Positions 32,001 to 40,903 of a DNA stretch of 64,000 nucleotides are shown in pieces (position 1 is the first letter of the stretch; the number at the start of each line of letters is the position of its first letter). The notes beneath the pieces are model-generated. The model was not told the DNA's origin and did not search any database. It worked only from the letters and a program-made list of their open reading frames with translations. The stretch is from NCBI RefSeq assembly GCF_001660485.1, contig NZ_CP013979.1, positions 2,914,001 through 2,978,000 on the forward strand, given 5' to 3'. The stretch is from Agromyces aureus (GTDB lineage Bacteria > Actinomycetota > Actinomycetes > Actinomycetales > Microbacteriaceae). The translations under genes and the position numbers were made by a program.

Positions 32001-32948
32001 GTGAACGTCGGCCCCGTGACCCGCCCGCTCGCCATCGCCCTCGACTTCGGCGGCACGAAGGTCGAAGCGGCCCTCGTCGACGACCACGGCACCGTGATCG
32101 CCGCCTCGCGGCATCGCCGGCCGACCGGCCCGACTGCGACGAGCGACGAACTCGAGCAGGCCGTGAGCGAGGTCGTCCTCGCGGCCCGCGCAGCGATCCC
32201 CGACGGCACGCCGTTCGTCGGCACCGGCATCGGCTCCGCCGGGCCGATCGCGGTCGCCGACGGCACCGTGTCCCCGCTGAACGTGCCCGCCTGGCGCGAC
32301 TACCCGCTCGCCTCGCTGATCGCGGCCCTCGTGCCCGACGCGCCGGTCGTGCTGCGCATCGACGGCGTCTGCATCGCGCTCGCCGAGCACTGGATCGGGG
32401 CGGGCCGCGGTGCGCACAACCTGCTCGGCATGATCGTCTCCACCGGCGTCGGCGGCGGACTCGTGCTCGGCGACCGCACCGTGCCGAGCCCCACCGGCAA
32501 CGCCGGGCACATCGGCCACATCGAGGTCGCCGGATTCGACGACCCCTGCGCCTGCGGGGGTCGCGGATGCCTCGAGGCCGTCGCCTCCGGGCCCCGCACC
32601 GTCGCCTGGGCGCGCGCGCGCGGCTTCGAGGGCACCACGGGCGAGGATCTCGCCGCTGCGCACGCCGCCGGCGACCCCGTCGCACTCGCGGCCGTCGAAC
32701 GCGCCGGAACCGCGATCGGCCGTGCCGCGGCATCCGCCTCGAGCCTGCTGGATCTCGACGTCGTCGCCATCGGCGGCGGCTTCAGCCGGGTGTCGCCCGC
32801 CCTGTTCGAGCACGCCAGGGCCGCACTCGCCGAACGCGTCGTCTTCGGGTTCGTGACGCGCACGCGCATCGAACCGTCCGCACTATCCGACGAGGGGCCG
32901 CTCGTCGGAGCGGCCGCGCTCGTGCACCGGCCGGAGCTCGTCTCCTGA
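32001..32948 (+). CDS. ROK family sugar kinase
   Basis: 315 residues. It has the phosphate loop LDFGGTKVEAALVD, an Asp in RIDGVCIALAEHW at the catalytic position (usual N-D with the Asn replaced by Ile), VSTGVGGGLVLG, and the ROK zinc signature GHIEVAGFDDPCACGGRGCLE. It phosphorylates a hexose or amino sugar, or by context deoxyribose. It is divergent from the deoC regulator across one operator, so a kinase feeding that pathway is plausible. GTG at 32001 follows TATGCT by 6 nt; GTG at 32016 is an alternative start. Confidence 0.88.
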   Translation: MNVGPVTRPLAIALDFGGTKVEAALVDDHGTVIAASRHRRPTGPTATSDELEQAVSEVVLAARAAIPDGTPFVGTGIGSAGPIAVADGTVSPLNVPAWRDYPLASLIAALVPDAPVVLRIDGVCIALAEHWIGAGRGAHNLLGMIVSTGVGGGLVLGDRTVPSPTGNAGHIGHIEVAGFDDPCACGGRGCLEAVASGPRTVAWARARGFEGTTGEDLAAAHAAGDPVALAAVERAGTAIGRAAASASSLLDLDVVAIGGGFSRVSPALFEHARAALAERVVFGFVTRTRIEPSALSDEGPLVGAAALVHRPELVS

Positions 32949-32960
32949 CGAAGCTGGCGA

Positions 32961-34208
32961 CTACCCCTGATGCGGGTGGCGCTCGTCTTCGAGGTACCCG
33001 GGCCGCGCCGCAAGGAATCCCGCGATCGCGCCGGGCACCGCGGTCGCCGCGAGGATCACGAGCGGCACCGTCCAGCCGCCCGTCGCCTCGTGCACGAGTC
33101 CGATGCCGATCGGGGCGACGGCCGCGATGAGATAGCCCACCGACTGCACCACCCCGCTCAGGGCGATCGATCCCTCGTGCGTTCGCGAGCGCAGGTTGAT
33201 GAGCACGAGCGCGAGCGGGAACAGCAGCGGGCCGGTGCCGATGAGGGCGACCCAGAGCCAGATCGCGGCCTCGGGCGCGAACAGCAGGCCGCCGTAGCCG
33301 AGCACGAACGCGAGCACCGAGATGACGACCAGCGTGCGGATGCGGTCGTAGCGCGCCGCGACGATCGGCACGAGCAGCGCCGCAGGCAGGCCCATCGCCG
33401 CGAACAGCGAGAGCAGCGCGCCCGCCTGCCCGCTCGTGACGCCCGCGACGTCGGTCACGATGCTCGGCAGCCACGCGAACATCACGTAGGCGTTGACCGA
33501 CGACACCGCGAAGATCGTCGCGAGCGCCCACGCGATCGGCGACCGGAGCGCGCGTCGCACCTGGCCCCCTGCAGCTTCCTCGACCAGGGCCGCCGGCGCC
33601 GTCGCCCGCGGGTGCACGAGCAGGGCGATCCACGGCACCAGCGCGATGAGCGCGATGACCGCCCACTCCCCCAGCGAGATGCGCCAGCCGGCGGCATCCG
33701 CGACCGGCACCGCGATGAGCGGCGGCACGAACGTGCTCACCGAGATGATCGAGACGTAGAGCGTCGTCACGAGCCCGACGCGATCCGAGAAGTACCGCTT
33801 CACGAGGGGCGGCAGCAGCACGTTGCCGACGCCCACGGCGGCGAAGACCAGCACGCTCGCGCCGATCAGCGTGACGGACTCCGGCGCCAGGCCCCGCCCG
33901 GCGAGCCCGACCGCGAGCACGCCGAGCGCCACGACGACCGTGCGCTCGAGCCCCAACCGCTTCGCGATGATCGGCGTGAGGATGGCGAACACGGCGAAGC
34001 ACAGCGGCGGGAGCATGCCGAGCAGGCCGACCAGGGCCGGCGGCAGTGGGATGTCGACGTCGATCTCGGCGATGATGGGCGACAACGATGCGACGCCCGT
34101 GCGCAGGCTCGACGCGACGAGCAGGATGCCGAGGAGCGCCAGCGTGCGGCCCGCCCAGAGCGGCCGCGGCGGCTCACCCGACGGGATCGCCGGGATGGCC
34201 CCGGTCAC
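32961..34208 (-). CDS. MFS transporter, CynX/NimT-like
   Basis: 415 residues and about 12 membrane helices. LLVASSLRTGVASLSPIIAEI, GLLGMLPPLCFAVFAILTP and EGSIALSGVVQSVGYLIAAV are typical of the CynX/NimT subgroup of small-molecule (often cyanate or nitroimidazole-related) transporters; the cargo is unknown. GTG at 34208 overlaps the ribF stop (GTGA), so it is the last gene of the truB-ribF operon. Confidence 0.85.
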   Translation of the reverse strand: MTGAIPAIPSGEPPRPLWAGRTLALLGILLVASSLRTGVASLSPIIAEIDVDIPLPPALVGLLGMLPPLCFAVFAILTPIIAKRLGLERTVVVALGVLAVGLAGRGLAPESVTLIGASVLVFAAVGVGNVLLPPLVKRYFSDRVGLVTTLYVSIISVSTFVPPLIAVPVADAAGWRISLGEWAVIALIALVPWIALLVHPRATAPAALVEEAAGGQVRRALRSPIAWALATIFAVSSVNAYVMFAWLPSIVTDVAGVTSGQAGALLSLFAAMGLPAALLVPIVAARYDRIRTLVVISVLAFVLGYGGLLFAPEAAIWLWVALIGTGPLLFPLALVLINLRSRTHEGSIALSGVVQSVGYLIAAVAPIGIGLVHEATGGWTVPLVILAATAVPGAIAGFLAARPGYLEDERHPHQG

Positions 34209-35134
34209 GCGAGGATCTGCTTCGCGCGTTCGACGTCGCCGCGCATCGTCTCGACGAGGTCGGGGATGCTCGTGAACGCGACCATGCCGCGGATGCGCTC
34301 GACGAACTCCACGTCGACGACGTGGTCGTAGAGGTCGAGGGTGCGGTCGAGCACGTACGCCTCGACCTGCTTCGGCGCGACGCCCTCGAAGGTCGGGTTG
34401 TCGCCCACCGAGATCGCCGCGGGGTACCGCGTGCCCGCGTCGGTCAGCCACCCGGCGTACACGCCGTCGGCGGGCACGAGCCCCTCGGACTCGGGGGTGA
34501 GGTTCGCGGTCGGGAACCCGAGTTCGCGGCCGCGCTTCGCGCCGTGCACCACGATGCCCGACACGGTCGGCGTGTGGCCGAGCAGCGCCGTGGCGTGACG
34601 GACATCGCCCTCGGCGAGGATCTCGCGGATCCACGTCGACGAGACCCGCCGCTCGCCCTCGGGACGCACGTCGTCGACGACCTCGACCTCGAAGCCGTAC
34701 TCGCGGCCGAGTTCGATGAGCAGGTCGACGTCACCGGCCCCCCTGGCGCCGTAGCGGAAGTCCTTGCCGACGAGCACGACCTTCGCGTCGAGTGCCCGCA
34801 CGAGCACGCGCTCGACGAACTCGGCCGCCGGCACCGATGCGAGCGCGCGATCGAACGGCAACAGGAGCGTCGCATCGACGCCGGTCGTTGCGAGCAGTTC
34901 GAGCTTCTGCCGAACGCTCACGAGCGCTTCGGGGCACTTGTCGGGCGCGAGCAGCGCGAGCGGATTGCGGTCGAAGGTGACCGCGGCCGTCACGAGCCCG
35001 CGCTCGTCGCCGATCGTTCGGATGCGTTCGATCAGCGCGCGGTGCCCCTGGTGCACGCCGTCGAACTTGCCGATCGTGACCGCGCTCGGGCCGAAGCCCG
35101 CCGGAACCCCGTCGACGCCCTTGAAGGTCTTCAC
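34205..35134 (-). CDS. ribF: Bifunctional riboflavin kinase/FAD synthetase
   Basis: 309 residues. The N-terminal FAD synthetase domain has VTIGKFDGVHQGHRALIERI and FDRNPLALLAPDKCPEAL; the C-terminal riboflavin kinase domain has RGRELGFPTANLTPE, DGVYAGWL, SVGDNPTFEG and EAYVLD. It makes FMN and then FAD. GTG at 35134 overlaps the preceding stop (GTGA); the frame further upstream is not coding. It is coupled to the MFS gene downstream. Confidence 0.95.
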   Translation of the reverse strand: MKTFKGVDGVPAGFGPSAVTIGKFDGVHQGHRALIERIRTIGDERGLVTAAVTFDRNPLALLAPDKCPEALVSVRQKLELLATTGVDATLLLPFDRALASVPAAEFVERVLVRALDAKVVLVGKDFRYGARGAGDVDLLIELGREYGFEVEVVDDVRPEGERRVSSTWIREILAEGDVRHATALLGHTPTVSGIVVHGAKRGRELGFPTANLTPESEGLVPADGVYAGWLTDAGTRYPAAISVGDNPTFEGVAPKQVEAYVLDRTLDLYDHVVDVEFVERIRGMVAFTSIPDLVETMRGDVERAKQILA

Positions 35135-35655
35135 GCGGCATCCGTTCTCGTGAGGTCGCCGGATGTCGCGACCGACGCCCCCGGCCGGTGCTTCGCGAGC
35201 CACCACATGCCGAGGGCGGGCAGCACGAGCGGGATGAACACGTAGCCGCGGCCGAACCACGACCACACCGTGTCGTGCGGGAAGAGCTCGGGGTCGAGCA
35301 CGCTCAGCACGCCGACCACGAGCACGCCCGTGAACTCGAACGCGAGCGTCGCCCACGCCACGCGATACCACACGCGACCACGACGGATCAGCGCGATGGT
35401 CGCGACGATGTAGACGACCGCCGCCAGGGCCGACAGCGCATACGCGACCGGCGCCTCGTCGAGCTTCGTCGCGATCTGGTAGAACGAACGCCCAGTCGCC
35501 GCCAACGCGAGCACGGCGTACACCGCCACGAGCACGCGACCGACGCCGCCCATGCGAGGTCGATCGGCGGTGGCCGGAGCGGGTGCGACCGGCGCAGCTG
35601 CGGCGGAGTCGGCGGCGCTCGCGGTGTTCGCGGTGTTCGCAGGCGTTTCAGACAT
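35131..35655 (-). CDS. Hypothetical four-helix membrane protein
   Basis: 174 residues. An Ala/Pro/Thr-rich cytoplasmic N-terminus (about 35 residues) is followed by four predicted membrane helices, with conserved-looking WYRVAWATLAFEFTGVLVVG and WSWFGRGYVFIPLVLPALGMWWL. The latter resembles small actinobacterial membrane proteins of unknown function. It ends in an overlap with ribF, and starts 25 bp after the next membrane gene. Confidence 0.8.
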   Translation of the reverse strand: MSETPANTANTASAADSAAAAPVAPAPATADRPRMGGVGRVLVAVYAVLALAATGRSFYQIATKLDEAPVAYALSALAAVVYIVATIALIRRGRVWYRVAWATLAFEFTGVLVVGVLSVLDPELFPHDTVWSWFGRGYVFIPLVLPALGMWWLAKHRPGASVATSGDLTRTDAA

Positions 35656-35680
35656 GTCGTTCGATTCTCTCAGACGCGGG

Positions 35681-36049
35681 TCATGCCGACTGCACGGTCC
35701 AGATCTGGAACATGCGGTACAGCATCACCGCGACGGTGAGCGCGCCGACACCGAGCACGACCGTGCTCCACCTGCTGCGGTCGAGCAGCGCCCAGAAGAT
35801 CGCGGCGGGCGGCACGAGCAGTGCCGCGAACAGGTAGATCCCGAACTCGAGGGCGTTGCCCGTCGGCGCGTTGCCGAACGCCGGGGCGACGATCGAGACG
35901 ACCACCTGCGCGACGAGCAGCAGCTCGACGAGCACGAGCGATCCGTTCGACAGGTCGCTCGGCGGCCGACCCGCGAAGCCGAGCACGATGCACAGCAGCC
36001 CCGCCGCGATCGCGACCGCGAGCTGCACCCACATGAACCACTCGATCAC
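35681..36049 (-). CDS. Hypothetical small membrane protein downstream of truB
   Basis: 122 residues with four hydrophobic helices (MWVQLAVAIAAGLLCIVLGF, LVLVELLLVAQVVVSIVAP, FGIYLFAALLVPPAAIFWAL, VLGVGALTVAVMLYRMF). GTG at 36049 overlaps the truB stop, so it is coupled to it. The function is unknown. Recurring position between truB and ribF suggests it travels with this operon. Confidence 0.8.
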   Translation of the reverse strand: MIEWFMWVQLAVAIAAGLLCIVLGFAGRPPSDLSNGSLVLVELLLVAQVVVSIVAPAFGNAPTGNALEFGIYLFAALLVPPAAIFWALLDRSRWSTVVLGVGALTVAVMLYRMFQIWTVQSA

Positions 36050-36990
36050 GAGGCGTCCTCGACCGGGAAGCCGACGACGACCTTCAGCGTCTCGCCGCGG
36101 CGCTCGACGATCGCGACGAGGCGCCGTGCTGCGGCACCATCTGCGGCGCCGTCGGCTTCCTCGTGTGCGACGTCGGCGACGGCGGCGATCGGCGTACCCT
36201 TCGCCGTCTCGGGCGCTCCGGCCGCGTCGATGCGCTTGCCGTGGCCGAGGTCGATCGCCTGCTGCGGGGTGACGTGCACCACGGGCAGCGCCAGCTCCGC
36301 GGCATCCGCGGCCCCGATGAGCGCCGACGCGACGTCGAGGTCTTCGAGCACGGATGCCTCGGCGACCCCGAAGCGCCCGATGCGCGTGCGGCGAAGGGCC
36401 GTCAGGTGCCCGCCCACGCCGAGGTCGGCGCCCAGGTCGCGGGCGAGCGCGCGGATGTACGTGCCCGACGAGCACTCGACCCGGACGTCGAGGTCGACGA
36501 ACCCGTCGACGCGGCGGGTGTCGAGCACCTCGAAGGCCGAGATCGTCACCGTGCGGGCCTTGAGCTCGACCTGTTCGCCGTCGCGCACCCGCTGGTACGC
36601 GCGCTTGCCGTCGACCTTGATCGCGCTGACGGCGCTCGGCACCTGGTCGATGACGCCGGTCAGCTTCGCGATGCCGTCGGCGACGCGCGCCTCGTCGACG
36701 GCCGCGATGAGCTCGGCGGATGCCGCGTCGAACAGTTCGCCCTCGGCGTCGTCGGTGCTCGACCCGGCGCCGAGTCGGATCGTCGCGACATACTCCTTGT
36801 CGAGGCCGACGAGGTAGGTGAGGAGGCGGGTCGACCCGTTGATGCCGAGCACGAGGAGGCCGGTCGCCATGGGATCGAGCGTGCCGGCGTGCCCGACCCG
36901 GCGGGTTCCGGCGAGGCGACGCGTGCGCGCGACCACGTCGTGGCTGGTGATGCCCTGCGGCTTGTCGACGAGGAGGATGCCGCTGTTCAC
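36046..36990 (-). CDS. truB: tRNA pseudouridine(55) synthase
   Basis: 314 residues. It opens SGILLVDKPQGITSHDVV and has VGHAGTLDPMATGLLVLG with the catalytic Asp, KEYVATIRLG, VSAIKVDGKRAYQRVR and CSSGTYIRALARDLG. It makes pseudouridine 55 in the T-loop of tRNA. A C-terminal extension of about 60 residues is rich in Ala/Glu. GTG at 36990 lies 7 nt after TAGCCT, a leaderless arrangement. First gene of a five-gene overlapping operon ending with the MFS transporter. Confidence 0.95.
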   Translation of the reverse strand: MNSGILLVDKPQGITSHDVVARTRRLAGTRRVGHAGTLDPMATGLLVLGINGSTRLLTYLVGLDKEYVATIRLGAGSSTDDAEGELFDAASAELIAAVDEARVADGIAKLTGVIDQVPSAVSAIKVDGKRAYQRVRDGEQVELKARTVTISAFEVLDTRRVDGFVDLDVRVECSSGTYIRALARDLGADLGVGGHLTALRRTRIGRFGVAEASVLEDLDVASALIGAADAAELALPVVHVTPQQAIDLGHGKRIDAAGAPETAKGTPIAAVADVAHEEADGAADGAAARRLVAIVERRGETLKVVVGFPVEDAS

Positions 36991-36997
36991 GCCCTAC

Positions 36998-37049
36998 AGG
37001 CTAACAGCCGACCGGTCGCACGCCCTCGTCGCTGGCCCTCCCCTACGCT
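36998..37049. promoter_or_regulatory. Divergent leaderless promoters of truB and the ketopantoate reductase-like gene
   Basis: TAGCCT (36998-37003, minus strand) lies 7 nt before the truB GTG, and TACGCT (37044-37049, plus strand) lies 6 nt before the GTG at 37056. The two -10 elements are only 40 bp apart, so their -35 regions overlap. Confidence 0.6.
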
Positions 37050-37055
37050 TGGCGG

Positions 37056-38054
37056 GTGAGGATCGGGATCATCGGCGCCGGCGCGCTCGGCGGAACGTTC
37101 GCGGCACTGCTCTCGCAGGCCGGCCACGAGGTCGAGGTCGCCGCGCGCGGCACCGTGCGCGCAGCGATCCAGGCCCGTGGCATCCGTCTCAGCGGCGGAT
37201 TCGGCGATGTGATCGCCGAGGTCGCGGTCGCCGAGCGCCTGACCGTTCGCCCGGAGCTCGTGCTCGTGTGCACCAAGGCGCAGGACGCCGAGGCCGCGAT
37301 CGCCGCGAATCGCGAGCGCATCGACGGCGCGCCCGTCGTGGTCGTGCAGAACGGACTCGAGGGCGTCGACACCGCCTCGCGGCTGCTCCCTCGCTCGCGG
37401 TGCTTCGGCCTGCTCTCGCTCATCGCCGCCGACCACTCCGAGCCGGGCGTCGTGCACGTGACGGCGACGGCCGAGAGCCGACTCGGTCGCGGCGACGGAT
37501 CGGCCGGCCCCGAGGCCGTGCGCCTCGCAGCGCTGCTCTCCGACGCCGTGCCGGTGCTCGCGATCGACGACTTCCGCGGAGCGCAGTGGACCAAGCTCGT
37601 CGTGAACATGGTCAACGCGGTGCCCGCGATCGTCGGGTCCACACTCGGCGACGTCGTCGCCGACTCGGGGCTGCTCGCCGTACTGACGGCCTCGATGCGC
37701 GAGTGCGTTCGGATCGGCATCGCTCGCGGAGTGCGGTTCGTCGCCCTGAACGGACTCGACGACGCCTCGCTCAGGGATTTCGCCTCCCTGCCGCTCGCCG
37801 AGGCGACCGCGGTGCCGTCGGCACTCGTCTCCAGAATGAGTTGGGAGCAGAACCGGGGCTCAACGCAGCAGAGCCTTCGCCGCGGACAGCCGACCGAGAT
37901 CGACTACCTGAACGGCGCCGTCGTGCGCGAGGCATCCATCGCCGCCCTCGCCGCGCCCGTCAACGCGGCCCTCACCGCGCTCGTGCACGAGGTCGAGGCG
38001 GCCGGGCGGCCGCTGCCGCGAGCGCGTGTGCTCGACGTGCTCGCTCTGGTCTGA
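37056..38054 (+). CDS. Ketopantoate reductase family protein (2-dehydropantoate 2-reductase)
   Basis: 332 residues. The N-terminal Rossmann motif is IGIIGAGALGGTFAALLSQAG; VLVCTKAQDAEAAI, VVVVQNGLEG, QWTKLVVNMVNAVPAI (catalytic Lys and Asn) and RRGQPTEIDYLNGAVV follow. PanE reduces 2-dehydropantoate with NADPH in pantothenate synthesis; paralogues act on other 2-keto acids, so the pathway is not certain. GTG at 37056 follows TACGCT by 6 nt with no Shine-Dalgarno. Confidence 0.88.
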   Translation: MRIGIIGAGALGGTFAALLSQAGHEVEVAARGTVRAAIQARGIRLSGGFGDVIAEVAVAERLTVRPELVLVCTKAQDAEAAIAANRERIDGAPVVVVQNGLEGVDTASRLLPRSRCFGLLSLIAADHSEPGVVHVTATAESRLGRGDGSAGPEAVRLAALLSDAVPVLAIDDFRGAQWTKLVVNMVNAVPAIVGSTLGDVVADSGLLAVLTASMRECVRIGIARGVRFVALNGLDDASLRDFASLPLAEATAVPSALVSRMSWEQNRGSTQQSLRRGQPTEIDYLNGAVVREASIAALAAPVNAALTALVHEVEAAGRPLPRARVLDVLALV

Positions 38055-38120
38055 CCCGCGCGTACGACCGAGCGGGCGTCGGTCGAACCTCGGTCGGCCG
38101 CGCGTTCGACCACGCGCGAA

Positions 38121-38150
38121 AGAGGGGGCCCGGCGAACCGGACCCCCTCT
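38121..38150. terminator. Bidirectional terminator
   Basis: A 13-bp stem with one mismatch (AGAGGGGGCCCGG / CCGGACCCCCTCT) and a four-base CGAA loop, followed on the plus strand by CTGCGTCT. It separates the convergent ketopantoate reductase-like and surface protein genes. Confidence 0.7.
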
Positions 38151-38169
38151 CTGCGTCTAGCGGATGTCG

Positions 38170-40584
38170 CTACGCGCGGTTCTTGCGGCGAACGCGGGCG
38201 ATCACGAGGAACGCTGCGCCTGCGAGCACGATCAGACCCGCGACGATGGCGATGCCCGTACCGGCGAAGCCGGTCTCGGCGAGGCCGATGCCGCCACCCG
38301 CCGTGGTGGTGCCGTCACCGCCGCCGGTCGGCACGATGGTCGGGCCGTTGGCGCAGTTCGGGGTCGCGGGCGGGTAGCTCAGGTCGACCGTCATCTCGGG
38401 GTTCACGACGAGCGTGGCCTTGGTCACCGAGCGGGTCCAGGCGAAGTTCCCGGTGGTCTCCTGCCAGGTGCCGTCGACCTTCTGCTCCCAGCCGGGCCAA
38501 CCGGTCGGCGTGACGCCGTCCGCGGCGACCGATGCACCGGGCCAGAGACGCTGACCCTTCAGCACGCCGTCCTTGAGCTCGCCGAGTTCGAGGGTCTCGG
38601 TGTTCGTGCCGTCGCTCAGCACGAGCGAGACCTTCTTGCTCGTCGCCTGCTCGTCAGGGTCGACCAGCTTGACGTCGTAGAAGATCCAGGGCGCATCGGC
38701 GATGCACTTGCCGGTCGCGAACGATCCCTCGAGCGTCGGCTCGATGCATTCCTCATCGTCGAACGTGAACTCGAACGACTTGGACGTCGTACCGTCGGCG
38801 AAGAAGTGGCCATCGTCGGTGGTCGCGATCGCGGTCGCATTGCCGCTGCGCGGGTCGCCGACGATCTTCCAGCTCACGTGTTCGACTTCGTCGGGCAGCT
38901 CGATCGCGTCGAGGTCGACGCCGCACTTCTCGGTCGGAGTGGGCGCGGCTGCCAGCGGGATGCAGTCGGTGTCGACGATCTTGAACGTCCACGACGTCGT
39001 CGCACCAGCCGGGAACTTGAGGCCCTTCTGCGGGGCCACCGTCGCCGTGATCGACTCGGCGGTGCGCGTGACCGTCCAGTCGAGCTTGTCGGTGTCGATC
39101 GGGTCGGTGAACACCGTGTTGTCGGGACCGCACGAGTCGTCGAATGCCGGCTCGCCCGGGGCGGCAGTCTCCTCCGGCGGGCAGTCTGCATCGTTGATCA
39201 CGAACGGATCGAACGTGATCGACGCCTCACCGGTCTTGAACGCGAAGCCGGCCTGCGGCTTCACCGAAACCGTGATCTTGCCGTCGGCGCGCGTCGTCGT
39301 CCAGTCGAGCTCGGTCGTGTCGACCGGTTCGGTGAACTCCGTGTTGTCGGGACCGCACTCGTCCTTGAACGCCGGCTTGGCCGGAACATCGATCGGGCAG
39401 GGCGTGTCGTTGATCACGAACGCCGGGAACGTGATCGACGGCGCACCGGATTCGAACGCGAACCCGGCCTGCGGCTTCACGGAAACCGTGATCTTGCCGT
39501 TGGCGCGCGTCGTCGTCCAGTCGAGCTCGGTCGTGTCGGCCGGCTCGGTGAAGACCGTGTTGCCGGGCCCGCACTCATCGCTGAACGCCGGAGCAGCCGG
39601 GACGACGATCTTGGTCGGCGGGCAGGGCGCGTCGTTGACGACGTATGCCGGGAACGTGATCGACGGCTCACCGTTCTTGAACGCGAACCCGGCCTGCGGC
39701 TTCACGGAAACCGTGATCTTGCCGTTGGCGCGCGTCGTCGTCCAGTCGAGCTCGGTCGTGTCGGCCGGCTCGGTGAAGACCGTGTTGCCGGGCCCGCACT
39801 TGTCGCTGAACGCCGGAGCGGCCGGCACGTCGATCTTGGTCGGCGGCTTGACGCAGTCGGCGTACTGGAGCAGCGTCTGGTCTCCCTGCGCGGGCACCGT
39901 GTTGATGATCGGGCTGGTCTCCCAGACGTCCCACCATGCGTACGTCTTGTACGTGTACGACGGGATGATGTCCTTGGAGTGGTCGTCGTGACCGCTGCGG
40001 ATCGAGCTCACGGGGAGCTCGAGGCGCTGGTACGCCTTCGTGCCGTTGTCCCAGTGGCACACGGTCAGCTTCGGCGTGTTCGACGTACGGCAGTCGCCCT
40101 TGAGCTTCTCGACGCGACCGTCGGAGCCCTTGGAGTACTTGTCGTTCCACGTGGTGTAGGCGTAGACCCACGGACCGGTCGTGCTGGTGCCGGAGATCGA
40201 CTCGGTGCCGAGCACGAGCGTCGCGTTGCCTTGGGAGGGGATCGGGCCCTTGTTCATGCCGGCGTCGCTCTTCGGCGTGCCGTCGAACGAGCTCCCGCCC
40301 ACGCGCCACTTGGTCGAGCCCGTGAGGTTCTTGTCGACCTGGGTGAGCTCGAGCGTGTACGTGACGTCGTACATGCCCGTTGTGGTGTTGCAGACGGCGG
40401 TGGCCTTCAGGTCACCGGTGTGCGCGCTCGCGGGCGCCGCCATGGCGACGACGGAGAGGCCGCCGGCGAGGGCGAGGGTGGTCAGGACGGCCGCGGCGCG
40501 ACGCCACAAGCTCGGTGATTCAGGCCGGGTGCGGGTGCGCCAGGTGCGCAGGGCACCGCGTACCGAACCGCTGGGGTTGGGCAT
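38170..40584 (-). CDS. Large LAETG-anchored surface protein with tandem repeats
   Basis: 804 residues. A long signal sequence (twelve Arg-rich positions, then a hydrophobic core ending MAAPASAHTGDL) starts it. Residues 30-250 contain LTVCHWDNGTKAYQ and SGHDDHSKDIIPSY, a Cys/His-rich block seen in other actinobacterial surface proteins. About residues 250-547 hold four 74-residue repeats, each with two Cys, plus a degenerate fifth. The C-terminus is LAETG, a hydrophobic helix and RRKNRA: a sortase signal of the LAXTG class. GGAGA precedes the ATG at 40584. It is predicted to be covalently attached to the cell wall; adhesion is only a guess. Confidence 0.88.
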   Translation of the reverse strand: MPNPSGSVRGALRTWRTRTRPESPSLWRRAAAVLTTLALAGGLSVVAMAAPASAHTGDLKATAVCNTTTGMYDVTYTLELTQVDKNLTGSTKWRVGGSSFDGTPKSDAGMNKGPIPSQGNATLVLGTESISGTSTTGPWVYAYTTWNDKYSKGSDGRVEKLKGDCRTSNTPKLTVCHWDNGTKAYQRLELPVSSIRSGHDDHSKDIIPSYTYKTYAWWDVWETSPIINTVPAQGDQTLLQYADCVKPPTKIDVPAAPAFSDKCGPGNTVFTEPADTTELDWTTTRANGKITVSVKPQAGFAFKNGEPSITFPAYVVNDAPCPPTKIVVPAAPAFSDECGPGNTVFTEPADTTELDWTTTRANGKITVSVKPQAGFAFESGAPSITFPAFVINDTPCPIDVPAKPAFKDECGPDNTEFTEPVDTTELDWTTTRADGKITVSVKPQAGFAFKTGEASITFDPFVINDADCPPEETAAPGEPAFDDSCGPDNTVFTDPIDTDKLDWTVTRTAESITATVAPQKGLKFPAGATTSWTFKIVDTDCIPLAAAPTPTEKCGVDLDAIELPDEVEHVSWKIVGDPRSGNATAIATTDDGHFFADGTTSKSFEFTFDDEECIEPTLEGSFATGKCIADAPWIFYDVKLVDPDEQATSKKVSLVLSDGTNTETLELGELKDGVLKGQRLWPGASVAADGVTPTGWPGWEQKVDGTWQETTGNFAWTRSVTKATLVVNPEMTVDLSYPPATPNCANGPTIVPTGGGDGTTTAGGGIGLAETGFAGTGIAIVAGLIVLAGAAFLVIARVRRKNRA
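38945..39837 (-). repeat. Four tandem 74-75-codon repeats in the surface protein gene
   Basis: Units begin near 39837, 39612, 39396 and 39171. Each encodes APAFSDxCGPGNTVFTEPAD, then a W-T-T-T-R and K-I-T-V-S-V-K-P-Q-A-G-F-A-F core and a closing N-D-x-x-C-P. The first two are almost identical in DNA over about 140 bp (39458-39601 and 39680-39823), showing recent duplication or gene conversion. Confidence 0.9.
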
Positions 40585-40903
40585 TCGGGTTCTCCATCGA
40601 TCGAACCGGCGTTTGCGAACCCTGGCGAAGGCCGAGTGCGCGCGCGACAGCACGGCGTGGACCGTGGAGCCTTGGGCAGGCGCACACGGGTGTTCGGGTC
40701 TTCGGGTGGTGCGTGAGGGATCGCACAGCCGGGGGCAAGGGCTGTGAACCTTCAGTATGGCGGCTCGCGACAGGTCGCGTCCACCGATCCGCGGTCGGAT
40801 TCGACGATTTCCCCCGCAAAGTGGGGCCAAGCTCGCGCACAGCGGGGGAACGCGCGGCGCAGCACCCCGACGAGGCCGATCGGATGCCGCCTGATCAGCC
40901 GTT
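40585..40903. other. Gene-free stretch upstream of the surface protein gene
   Basis: 319 bp. It must contain the surface protein promoter; CATACT near 40757-40762 (minus strand), with GGTTCAC just downstream, is the only reasonable -10 candidate. It would give a leader of about 165 nt. Small ORFs here are Arg-rich shadows. Nothing else was recognised. Confidence 0.4.

Noticed and set aside
38945..39837. CRISPR-like periodicity
   Set aside because: The repeats are long, in frame and encode protein modules; no short repeat/unique spacer pattern exists anywhere in the window.
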